A stretch of DNA of 64,000 nucleotides from an uncultured Candidatus Saccharibacteria bacterium (GCA_937990725.1 CALKQS010000009.1:78088-142087), one strand, 5' to 3'; numbered from the stretch's first letter, positions 25,872-34,187 are shown. Notes: generated from the sequence alone by a model not told the origin. Numbers and translations: made by a program.

Positions 25872-26345
25872 CTACGCTAACACCTCTCCACCGCCTTGGC
25901 TGCTCTGTGCCCTTCGTGCTAACTCTTGCGCAACCTGCCGCCGAGCACGCGCTCGCTCAACATTGTCTGTTCCACCAACAACATCATCTGTATCTGGCTG
26001 ATGTTTTGTGATGTCCGCCATATGCGCCGCAAGGCATTCAGCCTGCACTGGGCAACTGCCGCATTTTGTTTTCCCTTTTTTAATATTTTCCCAATGCTCC
26101 CGCTTTCTCCCATCGAGGCCAATAAAGTACGGTTCATCCTCGAGGCTACAAGCAGCTTGTCCAATCCATACTGATCGAGGGGCTGGCTTATATCCGCCGC
26201 GAATCAGCCGCTCAGTATATACCGCAGGGCTTACGCCATTCTTTATCTGTTCTCGCATTGCCAGCGTGGCAGGGGTCGGCTTTCTTGGTTGTTCACGCGT
26301 CATAAGTTTTTTCTCTTTTGCTATACAAAACTTTGGCTTCTGCAT
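25872..26345 (-). CDS. WhiB-like iron-sulfur protein, single module
   Basis: The 157-residue protein carries the four-Cys pattern of Wbl proteins: C66 in WIGQAACS, then C95-x2-C98-x5-C104 in KCGSCPVQAEC. DDVVGGTDNVERARARR follows, matching the GVWGG turn and the basic helix that contacts DNA or sigma factor. The N-terminal 55 residues are an extension with an extra Cys at 7. Wbl proteins bind a [4Fe-4S] cluster and act as redox- or NO-responsive regulators with the principal sigma factor; here that role is inferred. It lies 72 bp downstream of the tandem WhiB-like gene on the same strand, a likely operon. Confidence 0.85.
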   Translation of the reverse strand: MQKPKFCIAKEKKLMTREQPRKPTPATLAMREQIKNGVSPAVYTERLIRGGYKPAPRSVWIGQAACSLEDEPYFIGLDGRKREHWENIKKGKTKCGSCPVQAECLAAHMADITKHQPDTDDVVGGTDNVERARARRQVAQELARRAQSSQGGGEVLA

Positions 26346-26417
26346 TATTCCACACCACTGTTATTTTGTCAAGCATAAGCAGAGTAGTGCGCTGCTTATC
26401 ACCCTACCCCCCATTGC

Positions 26418-27134
26418 TCAGCGCCGCCGGACGTGCCGCCGCTTGGGTTTGGGTGCGCCCCACTGTTGGCGATCGGCCTTGGCTGTGCCACCCCGTATAT
26501 TGCCAGTAGGAATGATGCGCTGGTAGCCCCGCAGCGCAAAGAGCAAACACTCAGCTGCTACTGGGCACTCAGCACAGTCTTCGCGCCGCTCGGGTTCTAG
26601 CCGTTGCCCTGTCTCGGCATCGATACACAGTGCCAAGCGAGCAAAAGCCTGCGGCGTGGGAATGTGCCCAATGTGCCGCCGCTCGGCCATGCACTGCTCT
26701 GCCCAGGCAATGCGTGCTTTGGGTGTGTCGTTTGCCTGGATAGCGTGGTGCATCGCAGTGGTGAGAGCGGTGGATTGGCTAGGAAGGTCGGTTGGTGCGG
26801 GGTTATCCATCAGTTGTTTGCGCTGTTTTGGTGTTAGGCCAGCACAGATCCCAACCGACACTCCTTCTCTCACTGCATACGCCGCACAGATGTCGATCAC
26901 TGCACAGCCAATGCAGCGCTGCAGGGCTGCTGCCTTGATTTCTGGATTATCACTAAAATATTCTTCGCTCGTGGCGGGGTTGCACGCAGCCTTGTGCATC
27001 CATTGCGGTGGGAGTGCCGCTCCCTTTTGCTGCCGCACCCGCATCCGCAAATAGAAGATGCGCAACGCAAGGTCAGTTGGTGCATAGCGTCGGGGTTGCT
27101 CTGGTGGTAGCGATGCCGCTGGCTGCTCTTTCAT
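26418..27134 (-). CDS. Tandem WhiB-like protein with two iron-sulfur modules
   Basis: The 238-residue protein has two Wbl units. The first (45-110) has C51, C74-x2-C77-x5-C83 and the turn VGICAGLTPKQRKQL. The second (165-220) has C170, C187-x2-C190-x5-C196 followed by TGNIRGGTAKADRQ. A very basic C-terminus (KPKRRHVRRR) could bind DNA. Typical Wbl proteins are 80-130 residues with one module, so this is an internal duplication or fusion. The start is ATG at 27134, with TACAAT about 9 nt upstream. The adjacent single-module gene suggests a shared regulatory role. Confidence 0.85.
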   Translation of the reverse strand: MKEQPAASLPPEQPRRYAPTDLALRIFYLRMRVRQQKGAALPPQWMHKAACNPATSEEYFSDNPEIKAAALQRCIGCAVIDICAAYAVREGVSVGICAGLTPKQRKQLMDNPAPTDLPSQSTALTTAMHHAIQANDTPKARIAWAEQCMAERRHIGHIPTPQAFARLALCIDAETGQRLEPERREDCAECPVAAECLLFALRGYQRIIPTGNIRGGTAKADRQQWGAPKPKRRHVRRR

Positions 27135-27188
27135 CCTATTTTTATTGTATCATTCACCGCATCGCCAACCATAAGCATCATTATCTGC

Positions 27189-27194
27189 TATACT
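27189..27194 (+). promoter_or_regulatory. -10 box, leaderless
   Basis: TATACT is followed by AGGGAT and the ATG at 27201. Confidence 0.65.
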
Positions 27195-27200
27195 AGGGAT

Positions 27201-27776
27201 ATGAATCATCCATCTCACCCGACGACAATCCTTGCCTTCGTTGGCCTCTCGGGCGCGGGCAAGAGCGAGGCGGTCAACCATGTGGCGCGCCTTGGTATCC
27301 CCAAGGTCTACGCTGGTGGCATCCTCTACGACGAAATGCGCCGCCGCAGCATCGCTATCACCCCGCAATCACAAGCCGAATTTCGCAAAGCCTGGCGCGA
27401 AGAGGCTGGCAAAGACATCATCATCCGCACTGCTGCCGAGCAAATGCAGCGCCTTGCCGCCGCTGGGCAGCGCCACATCCTCTTCGACGGGCTCTACTCC
27501 TGGACGGAGTACAAGTACCTTACCCACCACTTCCCGGGTGAGCTCGTTGTGGCGGCCATCGTGGCACCCAAGCAGCTCCGTCACCGCCGCCTCGCTCAGC
27601 GGCCCGAGCGACCCTTTACCGCGCAAGAAGCAATCGCCCGCGACTGGTCGGAGATTGAGGATATTGAGAAGGGTGGCCCCATCGCCATTGCCGACCACTT
27701 CATCTCCAACAGCCACAACCTCACCGAGCTTCACCAGCAGGTCGATGCGCTCTGCCGCGAGATTGGTTGGATGTAA
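27201..27776 (+). CDS. P-loop nucleotide kinase-like protein
   Basis: The 191-residue protein has a P-loop FVGLSGAGKSEAV (about 13-25), a possible LID region with RLAQRPERP, and the closing phrase IEKGGPIAIADHFISN. These features are shared with dephospho-CoA kinases and related AAA-type nucleotide kinases. The nucleobase- or CoA-specific residues cannot be recognised, so the substrate is open. It is the first plus-strand gene after a long minus-strand run and is divergent from the tandem WhiB gene 66 bp away. The transcript should be leaderless. A small hairpin follows the stop. Confidence 0.82.
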   Translation: MNHPSHPTTILAFVGLSGAGKSEAVNHVARLGIPKVYAGGILYDEMRRRSIAITPQSQAEFRKAWREEAGKDIIIRTAAEQMQRLAAAGQRHILFDGLYSWTEYKYLTHHFPGELVVAAIVAPKQLRHRRLAQRPERPFTAQEAIARDWSEIEDIEKGGPIAIADHFISNSHNLTELHQQVDALCREIGWM

Positions 27777-27777
27777 A

Positions 27778-27794
27778 ATACCCCAGTGGGGTAT
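27778..27794 (+). terminator. Hairpin after the kinase gene
   Basis: ATACCCC-AGT-GGGGTAT lies 1 nt after the stop codon. The stem is perfect but the T-tract is weak, so termination may be partial. Confidence 0.45.
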
Positions 27795-27810
27795 ATAAAT
27801 CATCAGATAA

Positions 27811-27839
27811 TTGACACAACACCCTTCCTCTGCTATAAT
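27811..27839 (+). promoter_or_regulatory. Consensus sigma-70 promoter
   Basis: TTGACA (27811-27816), a 17-bp spacer and TATAAT (27834-27839) match consensus at all twelve positions. It gives a leader of about 60 nt that contains a CGTGTG/CACACTACG stem before the ribosome site of the DUF4190-like gene. Confidence 0.88.
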
Positions 27840-27905
27840 TCCCCCACAGATTACGTGTGTATAAGGCAAATGCACACTACGGTAATAGCCTAATACGAGG
27901 AGTTT

Positions 27906-28358
27906 ATGAACAACCAGCCAACACCCCAGCAACCTGCTGCACCGCAGCCGCAGCCAGCACCGCAACCACAACCGGTGGCCCAGCCGCAGCCGCAGCCGCA
28001 ACAGACATATCAATATCAACAACCCTACCAGCAGCCAGTTGCGCCAGTGCCACAGCCAGCTATTCAGCCACAGCCAACACCATATGCCTATCCCGTTCAT
28101 TATGACAACCCTGGTGAGACACTGGGTGTTATTGGATGCGTCTTGAGCTTCTTTGGTATCTCTATCGGTGGTATTCTCCTTGGCATTATTTCGCGCAATA
28201 AGTCTAAGGAAGCCGGTATGTCTACAACGTGGGGTAACGTTAGTCTGGGCTGGGGCATCTTTGGGTCAGTCTGCTGGTGTCTTATCTGGCTTTTCTGGAT
28301 ACTTGTGTTTGTTGGTGTATTGTCCAAGCCATCTTGGTGGTACTATTATTACTACTAA
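27906..28358 (+). CDS. DUF4190-like membrane protein with Pro/Gln-rich tail
   Basis: The first 60 residues of this 150-residue protein are almost wholly Pro, Gln and Ala. Two TM segments (about 78-98 and 120-142) follow, separated by a short polar loop with ISRNKSKEAGMSTTWGNVS, the layout of DUF4190-type proteins. It ends in WWYYYYY. ACGAGGAG stands 6 nt before the ATG, and a perfect consensus promoter with a 60-nt leader suggests strong expression. The tail resembles those of the larger proteins at 3071 and 31691. Function is unknown; a role at the membrane is evident. Confidence 0.85.
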   Translation: MNNQPTPQQPAAPQPQPAPQPQPVAQPQPQPQQTYQYQQPYQQPVAPVPQPAIQPQPTPYAYPVHYDNPGETLGVIGCVLSFFGISIGGILLGIISRNKSKEAGMSTTWGNVSLGWGIFGSVCWCLIWLFWILVFVGVLSKPSWWYYYYY

Positions 28359-28375
28359 GCCACTTGCTTCGATAT

Positions 28376-28406
28376 AAAAATACCCAGCATACTACTGGGT
28401 ATTTTT
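28376..28406. terminator. Bidirectional rho-independent terminator
   Basis: The 12-bp perfect stem AAAAATACCCAG / CTGGGTATTTTT with a 7-nt loop has T-runs on both strands. It ends the DUF4190-like gene and could also stop transcripts from rpoD on the other strand. Confidence 0.9.
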
Positions 28407-28658
28407 ATGTAAAGTATTTTGGGAGTACCTTCTGCATTTTTAGGGCTTTCGTATTCACCCCTCTACAATCATGATCTCTATTTCTCGGTAGCGATAGTAG
28501 GAGTGGGTATTCGAGAGGTTTGTGCCCTCACAGCAAAGTAAATAGCCATTATTATACAGAAGCTTCACCAAAAAACCATACAGTAACGACTTTTGCAAGC
28601 AATTTATCCAAATAATCGACATACATACTGTATGCCGATTGTTCTCGTGCACTATCCC

Positions 28659-29684
28659 CTACTGCTGCAAATACTCGTACAGCTTCTTGGCGTCCTTGTG
28701 CTTGCGCAGCTTTGCCAGAGCCTTGGCCTCAATCTGGCGGATGCGCTCGCGCGTCACGGCAAACTCCTGCCCAACTTCCTCCAGCGTATGGCTCTTGCCA
28801 TTCTCCAGGCCAAAGCGCATTTTAATAATCTTCTGCTCGCGATCACTCAAGGTCGAGAGAATATCTTGCACCTGCTCCTTGAGAAGCTGGTTAGAGGCCG
28901 ACTCTTCAGGGCTGACCGTATCTTCGTCCTCGATAAAGTCCCCCAGCACCGACTCCTCCGAGTCGTCGCCATCGCGCCCCACACCAGCATCCAGGCTGCT
29001 GATGTCTTGCTTAATCTTCATCACATATTCGACCTTATCCGGCTCCATATCGAGCTCTTTGGCAAGCTCGGTAATGGTTGGCTCGCGGTTCAGGTCTTGA
29101 GTGAGGCGGCGCTGGGTGCGCAGCAGCTTATTGATCGTCTCCACCATGTGGACAGGAATACGAATAGTGCGCGCTTGGTCGGCAATCGCACGGGTAATCG
29201 CCTGGCGAATCCACCAGGTAGCATAAGTGCTAAACTTAAAGCCCTTATCTGGGTCAAACTTCTCCACCGCTCGCAGCAGCCCGGTGTGCCCTTCTTGAAT
29301 AAGATCGAGAAAATCGAGGCCACGACCACTGTACCGCTTGGCAATGCTTACCACCAGTCGCATATTAGCCTCGGCCATTTTGTCTTTGGCACGCTTATCG
29401 CCCTGCTTAATCCGGTAGGCTAGATCTACCTCTTCGTCAGCACTGAGCAGCGGGATCTTGCCGATCTCGCGCAGGTGCAACCGCACCGAGTCGTCGCTAA
29501 TGTCATCGAAGTATTGGTTGCTGTTGAGAATCTCCTCCGGCGTGTCTTCTTCCTCAAGCGCCGCGAGGTCGGGCTCCATATCGTCGACGGCTGAATCCAT
29601 CATCGGTGGCTGGGCATCGGGTGGCGCTGCCTGAGCTGTGGTTGCTGGTTTTTTTTGCTTGGTATCCTTATCGTCGGTTGCCAC
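28659..29684 (-). CDS. rpoD: RNA polymerase primary sigma factor
   Basis: In this 341-residue sigma-70, the first 60 residues are acidic and disordered, and region 1.2 begins near SDDSVRLHLREIGKIPLL. Regions 2.1-2.4 include NMRLVVSIAKRY, LDLIQEG and FSTYATWWIRQAITRA, followed by region 3 and region 4.2 (TLEEVGQEFAVTRERIRQIEAKALAKLR). The -10-binding RQAIT residues and the -35 helix are conserved, which agrees with the TATAAT/TTGACA promoters found here. The start overlaps the end of dnaG by 17 nt, as in the classical dnaG-rpoD arrangement. Only one sigma factor is visible in the window. Confidence 0.98.
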   Translation of the reverse strand: MATDDKDTKQKKPATTAQAAPPDAQPPMMDSAVDDMEPDLAALEEEDTPEEILNSNQYFDDISDDSVRLHLREIGKIPLLSADEEVDLAYRIKQGDKRAKDKMAEANMRLVVSIAKRYSGRGLDFLDLIQEGHTGLLRAVEKFDPDKGFKFSTYATWWIRQAITRAIADQARTIRIPVHMVETINKLLRTQRRLTQDLNREPTITELAKELDMEPDKVEYVMKIKQDISSLDAGVGRDGDDSEESVLGDFIEDEDTVSPEESASNQLLKEQVQDILSTLSDREQKIIKMRFGLENGKSHTLEEVGQEFAVTRERIRQIEAKALAKLRKHKDAKKLYEYLQQ

Positions 29685-31416
29685 GCGCTATCTCCTTGAT
29701 TAGTTGGTTCAGTTGCTCGCGCAAAGCGGCGGCGGCAGTCGTATCGCCGCTCTCTTCTGCTTGGCGCAATTGGGTGGTGAGATGATGTTTGTGTTGCTGC
29801 TTGTGTTCGGTTTCGATTTGCCGCAAAAGCCGGGCGGTCTCGTAGTAGCGATCGGTCTCGCTCCACGCACCATACCGATCGTCAGCATACGCTCGTGCCA
29901 TTGTAATATACTTGTCAAAATTTTGCAATGCTGACGGCGTACTCCTCAGAGGTTGCCCGTGGTGCGTCGCATAGTACTGAGCCAGGGCCTGGCGCGCCTC
30001 CCCCGCAAAGAGCTGCGGATCAATTCGCCCAAACAATTCCTGGCTCGGGCCATCGAGCATCGCCAGAGCGAGCGCATTATTTTGCAAGAGGTAGGGATCA
30101 TTTGGTACAGCTTTTGCCGCCTTAACGGCCTTGCGAATAGGGGCAGCTGGCGCTGTTTGCTGTGCCTTGGCCTGCACGGCCTGGACACTCGAGCCAACTG
30201 CCTGAGCAATCTGCCGCTGGTAGTGCTCGCGCTCGACCGGGTCACCCAAGCGATTAACAAGCGCCAGCCCGACCGTCGTAAACTGCCGCTTACCCGCTGC
30301 CGTGGTAAGATCGAGCTGCTGCCGATACTGCGCTAGGAGCCAATCCACCGCTGGCTGAGCCGCCGCAATCGCCTGCTGCCAGGCCGCTACCCCCTGCTGC
30401 TGGATAAGTTCATCGGGGTCTTTTACCCCTGCCGGCAGCGACACCACCTTTAGCTCCACCCCCACCTGGGCGGCCAAACCAATCGCTCGCTCTGTGGCGG
30501 CCCGCCCAGCGTTATCACCATCAAAGCTCAGGCGGATATCGCCCGCCAGCCGCTTGAGCGCCCGAATATGCTGCTCCGTCATGGCAGTGCCCGCCGTCGC
30601 CACCACCGCTGCCTCACCCGCCTGGTGGCTGCTTATCACATCCATATTGCCCTCGACAATCACCGCATAGCCCTGCGCCCGAATCGCCTGCTTGGCCTGC
30701 ATCAAGCCAAAGACATGCCGGCCTTTGTCGTAGAGCAACGTCTGGGGTGTGTTGAGGTATTTTGGTGCATTGGGCACATCAGCAATCAAGCGCGCCGTAA
30801 AGCCAATCACCTGCCCACTCGCATCCATCAACGGCACCATCATCCGCCCACGAAAGAGGTCGCCATTGTAGCGGTTCACCAAGCCCGCCTCACGCAGCTC
30901 CGCTAGCGAAAAGCCTTTTTTCTTGAGATACGTTACCAGAGCCTGACCATCACGGGGGGCATAGCCAATCTGAAACTGCTGGACAATCGCCTTACTGAGC
31001 CGCCGCGTCCGAAACACATACGCCAGCGCATCCTGGCTCCGCACCAAACAATGCTGATAAAAATTCGCCGCTAGTCGATGCGCCTCACGCAGCCGCTGCT
31101 TGCGCCGCGCTAGGTCACGGTTACCTTTCTGCTCATAGAGCGAGAGATCCACCCCCGCCTTGCGCGCCAGCAACTCCAGCGCCTGGCGAAAGTCCAGCCC
31201 TTCCACCTCCATAATGAAGCTAAAGATATCTCCACCCCGCCCACTGCTAAAATCATGCCAAATATTCTTCTCGGGGCTCACAAAAAAGCTCGGCGTCCGC
31301 TCACTCGTAAAGGGGCTCAAGCCTTTGTAACTCCGCCCCGCCCGCTTGAGCTGCACATACTCGCCCACCACATCCTCTATATTCAAGCGCGCCCGCACCT
31401 CTTCTTTGGCATCCAT
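29668..31416 (-). CDS. dnaG: DNA primase, zinc-ligand-free N-terminus
   Basis: DnaG makes RNA primers for replication. The 582-residue protein has the usual order: N-terminal zinc-binding-like domain (1-100), catalytic core with TOPRIM motifs (VIVEGNMD and LSFDGDNAG), and a C-terminal helicase-interacting region. The CHC2 ligands are all replaced: KGLSPFTSERTPSF has Ser34 and Thr37 where Cys and His are expected, and IWHDFSSGRGG has Asp55 and Ser58 for two Cys. The fold around them is otherwise conserved. The start at 31416 is set by TATACT ending 6 nt before the ATG and by MDAKEEVR; upstream in-frame codons are unlikely. Confidence 0.96.
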   Translation of the reverse strand: MDAKEEVRARLNIEDVVGEYVQLKRAGRSYKGLSPFTSERTPSFFVSPEKNIWHDFSSGRGGDIFSFIMEVEGLDFRQALELLARKAGVDLSLYEQKGNRDLARRKQRLREAHRLAANFYQHCLVRSQDALAYVFRTRRLSKAIVQQFQIGYAPRDGQALVTYLKKKGFSLAELREAGLVNRYNGDLFRGRMMVPLMDASGQVIGFTARLIADVPNAPKYLNTPQTLLYDKGRHVFGLMQAKQAIRAQGYAVIVEGNMDVISSHQAGEAAVVATAGTAMTEQHIRALKRLAGDIRLSFDGDNAGRAATERAIGLAAQVGVELKVVSLPAGVKDPDELIQQQGVAAWQQAIAAAQPAVDWLLAQYRQQLDLTTAAGKRQFTTVGLALVNRLGDPVEREHYQRQIAQAVGSSVQAVQAKAQQTAPAAPIRKAVKAAKAVPNDPYLLQNNALALAMLDGPSQELFGRIDPQLFAGEARQALAQYYATHHGQPLRSTPSALQNFDKYITMARAYADDRYGAWSETDRYYETARLLRQIETEHKQQHKHHLTTQLRQAEESGDTTAAAALREQLNQLIKEIARGNRR

Positions 31417-31422
31417 AGGTAT

Positions 31423-31428
31423 AGTATA
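31423..31428 (-). promoter_or_regulatory. -10 box, leaderless dnaG-rpoD promoter
   Basis: TATACT is followed by ATACCT and the dnaG ATG at 31416. Confidence 0.65.
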
Positions 31429-31548
31429 GCGCATTGAGTATAAACCAATCGAACCGCACCAATCGCCTATCTGACCATTCTTACCTACCACGAAAGCTAC
31501 TCCACTCACACGACCGATCATATACAGCAACAAGCCAAAAATAGAGAC

Positions 31549-31610
31549 TAATTTTTATATAGTATATAGGGGTATAGAGTATATAGTGTAAAGGGGTATA
31601 TACTATGCAT
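31549..31610. repeat. AT-rich interleaved direct repeats
   Basis: AGTATATAG occurs at 31561 and 31578, and GGGGTATA at 31569 and 31593, inside a 60-bp AT-rich tract full of TATA steps. It lies in the divergent spacer between dnaG and the 348-residue membrane protein gene. It could be a binding site or multiple promoter elements; no DnaA box is obvious. Confidence 0.55.
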
Positions 31611-31677
31611 AATTCATCTATCCGACCTCTGTTAAATATTATCCTCTTTACCCCTGTTAGTGGTTGTGTTTAAATGG

Positions 31678-31683
31678 TATTAT
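31678..31683 (+). promoter_or_regulatory. -10 box, leaderless
   Basis: TATTAT is followed by 7 nt and the ATG at 31691; TATAGT overlaps it three bases later. Confidence 0.5.
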
Positions 31684-31690
31684 AGTAACT

Positions 31691-32737
31691 ATGAATCCAC
31701 AGCAACCATACACTCCCCAACCGAATGGTTCGGCGCCACAACCCGAGCAACAGCCTCCTCAACCCAATGCGCCGGCAGCTGCTCCGTATGTCCCTTACTA
31801 TGCTACCCAAGCGGCGTCACACGGTGCGCAGGATTATGGCTATGGTGCATATAATCCGGCAACGCAGAGCCAACCAACTCAGCCACCGTATCAAGAGCAG
31901 CCCACTCCTTCATCACCGCAGCCCCAGGCTGCGCCCTACCCAACCAACCCACAAACCAGCACAGACACGCCACATGGCTACGCCAATGCTGATGCCTACC
32001 CAGGTGCCAGCCAACCCACAGCACAGCCCTACCAGCCACAATCGGGCGGCTACAATGGCCAGGCCTATGCCAACCCGCAGCAGCCGCTTGGCGCGACTGC
32101 CATGGCTGCTACCGGCGCAGACCTTGGCGCAGCAAGCGAGCCAGACACCTCCTTCCCGGTAGATTACCTCAACGAGATTGCGCCCAAGCAACAGCCAGTG
32201 CAGATGAACCGCTTTGCGGTGTTTGGACTGATTGGCGGCGTACTCTTGCTTGCCTTTAGCGTCGTCATGATGATGGTCAACAGCCAACCCAACTACACCA
32301 AGCAAGCCCAAAGTACGCTAGCCCGCATCGAGACACTGCAAGCAGCCACCAAGGAGCAGCAGTCACGCCTGACGGAGAATGAGCTCTCGAGCATGAACAC
32401 CACACTCACCACCTCGCTCGGTAGTATGGGGACAGAGCTCAAGTCGTCGCTCAAGGATGCGAAGATCAAGACCGAGCTAGTCGGTGATGCCAAAAAGACC
32501 GAAAAAGCCTACTCCGACAAACTCTCCAAAACGCTCGAAGACGCTTACCTCACTGGCTCGCTCGACCGCGTCTATGCACGCGAAATGAGCTACCAGCTGT
32601 CCATCCTCAAGAGTTACCTCCAGAAGCTCAAAACCGCCAGCGGCAACCGCAAAGCCATCGCCGACTACGTCGCCACCAATAGCAAGACGCTCGACGCCGC
32701 CACCAAGTCGTTTAGCAACTTTACCTCGACGAAATAG
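31691..32737 (+). CDS. Membrane protein with long Pro/Gln/Tyr-rich tail
   Basis: Residues 1-165 of this 348-residue protein are low complexity, made of Pro, Gln, Ala, Tyr and Asn, and surely disordered. A TM follows (about 178-201, VFGLIGGVLLLAFSVVMMMV). Residues 205-348 form charged helices with regular Leu and Lys, ending in SFSNFTSTK. The plan is the same as in the 331-residue protein at 3071, but I see no clear sequence match beyond composition. It is monocistronic with a plus-strand terminator. The outer helical domain could form a coiled coil. Function is unknown. Confidence 0.87.
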   Translation: MNPQQPYTPQPNGSAPQPEQQPPQPNAPAAAPYVPYYATQAASHGAQDYGYGAYNPATQSQPTQPPYQEQPTPSSPQPQAAPYPTNPQTSTDTPHGYANADAYPGASQPTAQPYQPQSGGYNGQAYANPQQPLGATAMAATGADLGAASEPDTSFPVDYLNEIAPKQQPVQMNRFAVFGLIGGVLLLAFSVVMMMVNSQPNYTKQAQSTLARIETLQAATKEQQSRLTENELSSMNTTLTTSLGSMGTELKSSLKDAKIKTELVGDAKKTEKAYSDKLSKTLEDAYLTGSLDRVYAREMSYQLSILKSYLQKLKTASGNRKAIADYVATNSKTLDAATKSFSNFTSTK

Positions 32738-32760
32738 CGACATACGCTACCCTATCGACA

Positions 32761-32786
32761 AAGCTCGCCTCTATGGCGGGCTTTTT
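32761..32786 (+). terminator. Rho-independent terminator
   Basis: AAGCTCGCC / GGCGGGCTT, with one G-T pair and a 5-nt loop, is followed by five T, 23 bp after the stop codon. Confidence 0.88.
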
Positions 32787-32907
32787 GTTAGTACACTGCA
32801 CTATAAAACAAACATCTGCTTGTGTATACTTGCATGGCGTATTCCCAGGAGTTTTCTTCCGCGTGAGGTGGTAAATATAAGGTGTCAGATGTCTATCACA
32901 TACTAAA

Positions 32908-32933
32908 AGAAAAACGCTCACACAGCGTGAGCG
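32908..32933 (-). terminator. Rho-independent terminator
   Basis: CGCTCAC / GTGAGCG with a 5-nt loop is followed on the minus strand by TTTTTCTTTT. It lies about 35 bp after the stop of the MmcQ/YjbR-like gene. Confidence 0.85.
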
Positions 32934-32969
32934 CTCCTATCCTGACGATTCTCCTCAAAAACGAGCGCG

Positions 32970-33311
32970 CTACTCCGTCACCAGCCGGTAGCTGAGCCGC
33001 GCCAGGTCAATCACCTCATCATCACTCAGCTGGCCACTGCAAATAACAGTGATCCAATGTTTTTTATTGAGGTGGTAGCCTGGCTGGACCGACTCATACC
33101 GTTCGCGTAGCGTGAGGGCTAGCTGCGGGTCACACTTGAGGCTCACCCTTAGTGGCTGCGACCCTTCGGCAATAAGCGCAAACATTTTCTCCTGCTGGCC
33201 AGGCACATCCTTGTGCCCTACCTTGTACACCGCGATATCGTCCCCAAAGGGATAGTCGAGCCACGCTCCGGGCAGGCTGAGCAAAAATTCTTCGAGCTGC
33301 TTGTGTGTCAT
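32970..33311 (-). CDS. MmcQ/YjbR family protein
   Basis: The 113-residue protein has the CyaY-like fold signatures of the family: GAWLDYPFGDDIAVYKVG near the start, MFALI, LRVSLKCDP, VQPGYHLNKKHWITV in the second half, and a final helix. Members are small putative DNA-binding proteins with no settled function. It is a single-gene unit with its own terminator. TATTAT ends 6 nt before the ATG, so it should be leaderless. It lies downstream of corA on the same strand, separated by a promoter. Confidence 0.9.
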   Translation of the reverse strand: MTHKQLEEFLLSLPGAWLDYPFGDDIAVYKVGHKDVPGQQEKMFALIAEGSQPLRVSLKCDPQLALTLRERYESVQPGYHLNKKHWITVICSGQLSDDEVIDLARLSYRLVTE

Positions 33312-33317
33312 AGCACT

Positions 33318-33323
33318 ATAATA
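33318..33323 (-). promoter_or_regulatory. -10 box, leaderless
   Basis: TATTAT is followed by AGTGCT and the ATG at 33311. The box overlaps the last codon region of corA. Confidence 0.6.
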
Positions 33324-34187
33324 CTACACCCACTTGTGCCGCACAAAATACCCTACCATCGCCAGTGGTATGAGGATGATAAGGCCGATCATGAACCAAA
33401 AGGCGATGTCGCTACGAAATGGCAGTTGGACGAAGTTCATCCCGCCCAGGCCCGTCAAGAACGAGACCGGCATAAAGACAGTGGCAACCAAGGTGAGGCG
33501 CTTCATCACATCGTTCATGCGGTTAGATACCACCGAGAGATACATATCGAGTGCGCTGGTGAGAAGATCACGCATCGTATCGATAAGCTCGTGAACGCGC
33601 CAGGCGTAGTCGTAGCTATCGCGCACATACACGGCGCATTTTTTATCAAACAAGGCATAGCGGCCGTTACTGAGGCCATTCAGTACATTCATCAGAGGTA
33701 GCACCACCTTGCGCAGGTCGGCTAACTGACGCTTGTACACAAAGAGCTGCTGGAGCTGCCGATTATCTGGGGTGCGGATCATTGTATCTTCCAGTTGGTC
33801 GGTTACATCGTCGATATGATTCAGCAGCGGCATAAATTGCTCAATAGAAAACTGGGCAATAGTCGCCAGAATAAGCGATGGCGTCGTGTGACTGGGCCGC
33901 AGCGCGGTAATGCGCTGAACGAGCTCATCGTCTAGCTTGCCCTGGTGCAGCGTAATAATCTCGGTTTTACTGAGCAAAATGGTAATAGTGTGGTACTTCA
34001 CATTGTGCCGGCTGACGTATGGTATATCCAGCGTCAGCAGCAGCCACGCCTCCCCTTCTATCGCCTGCGGCAGCCAGCGATGCTCGCGCACCATGCGGGC
34101 CTGCAGCTCAGGCAGGTGCAGTTCGCTTAGCAGCGCCCGCCGCTGCTCGGCTGTGTCGACCGTGATATCGCGCCACAGCTCGGGCAT
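33324..34187 (-). CDS. corA: CorA family divalent metal ion transporter
   Basis: CorA proteins are pentameric Mg2+/Co2+ channels. The 287-residue protein has the large cytosolic alpha/beta domain, a long stalk helix and two C-terminal TMs. The first TM ends in the selectivity motif GMN (FLTGLGGMNFVQLPF, about residues 240-254), and the cytosolic tail is basic (RHKWV). It is shorter than E. coli CorA (316) but complete. Its ATG shares one base with the orn stop (TAATG), so the two genes are translationally coupled. Import of Mg2+ is the likely job. Confidence 0.93.
   Translation of the reverse strand: MPELWRDITVDTAEQRRALLSELHLPELQARMVREHRWLPQAIEGEAWLLLTLDIPYVSRHNVKYHTITILLSKTEIITLHQGKLDDELVQRITALRPSHTTPSLILATIAQFSIEQFMPLLNHIDDVTDQLEDTMIRTPDNRQLQQLFVYKRQLADLRKVVLPLMNVLNGLSNGRYALFDKKCAVYVRDSYDYAWRVHELIDTMRDLLTSALDMYLSVVSNRMNDVMKRLTLVATVFMPVSFLTGLGGMNFVQLPFRSDIAFWFMIGLIILIPLAMVGYFVRHKWV

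Noticed and set aside
28455..28652. Minus-strand frame of 65 codons after rpoD
   Set aside because: No ribosome site, odd composition, and its end lies near the bidirectional terminator. It is probably non-coding.
28593..29423. Plus-strand frame (276 codons) opposite rpoD
   Set aside because: It is antisense to rpoD, whose regions 2-4 are clearly coding on the other strand.
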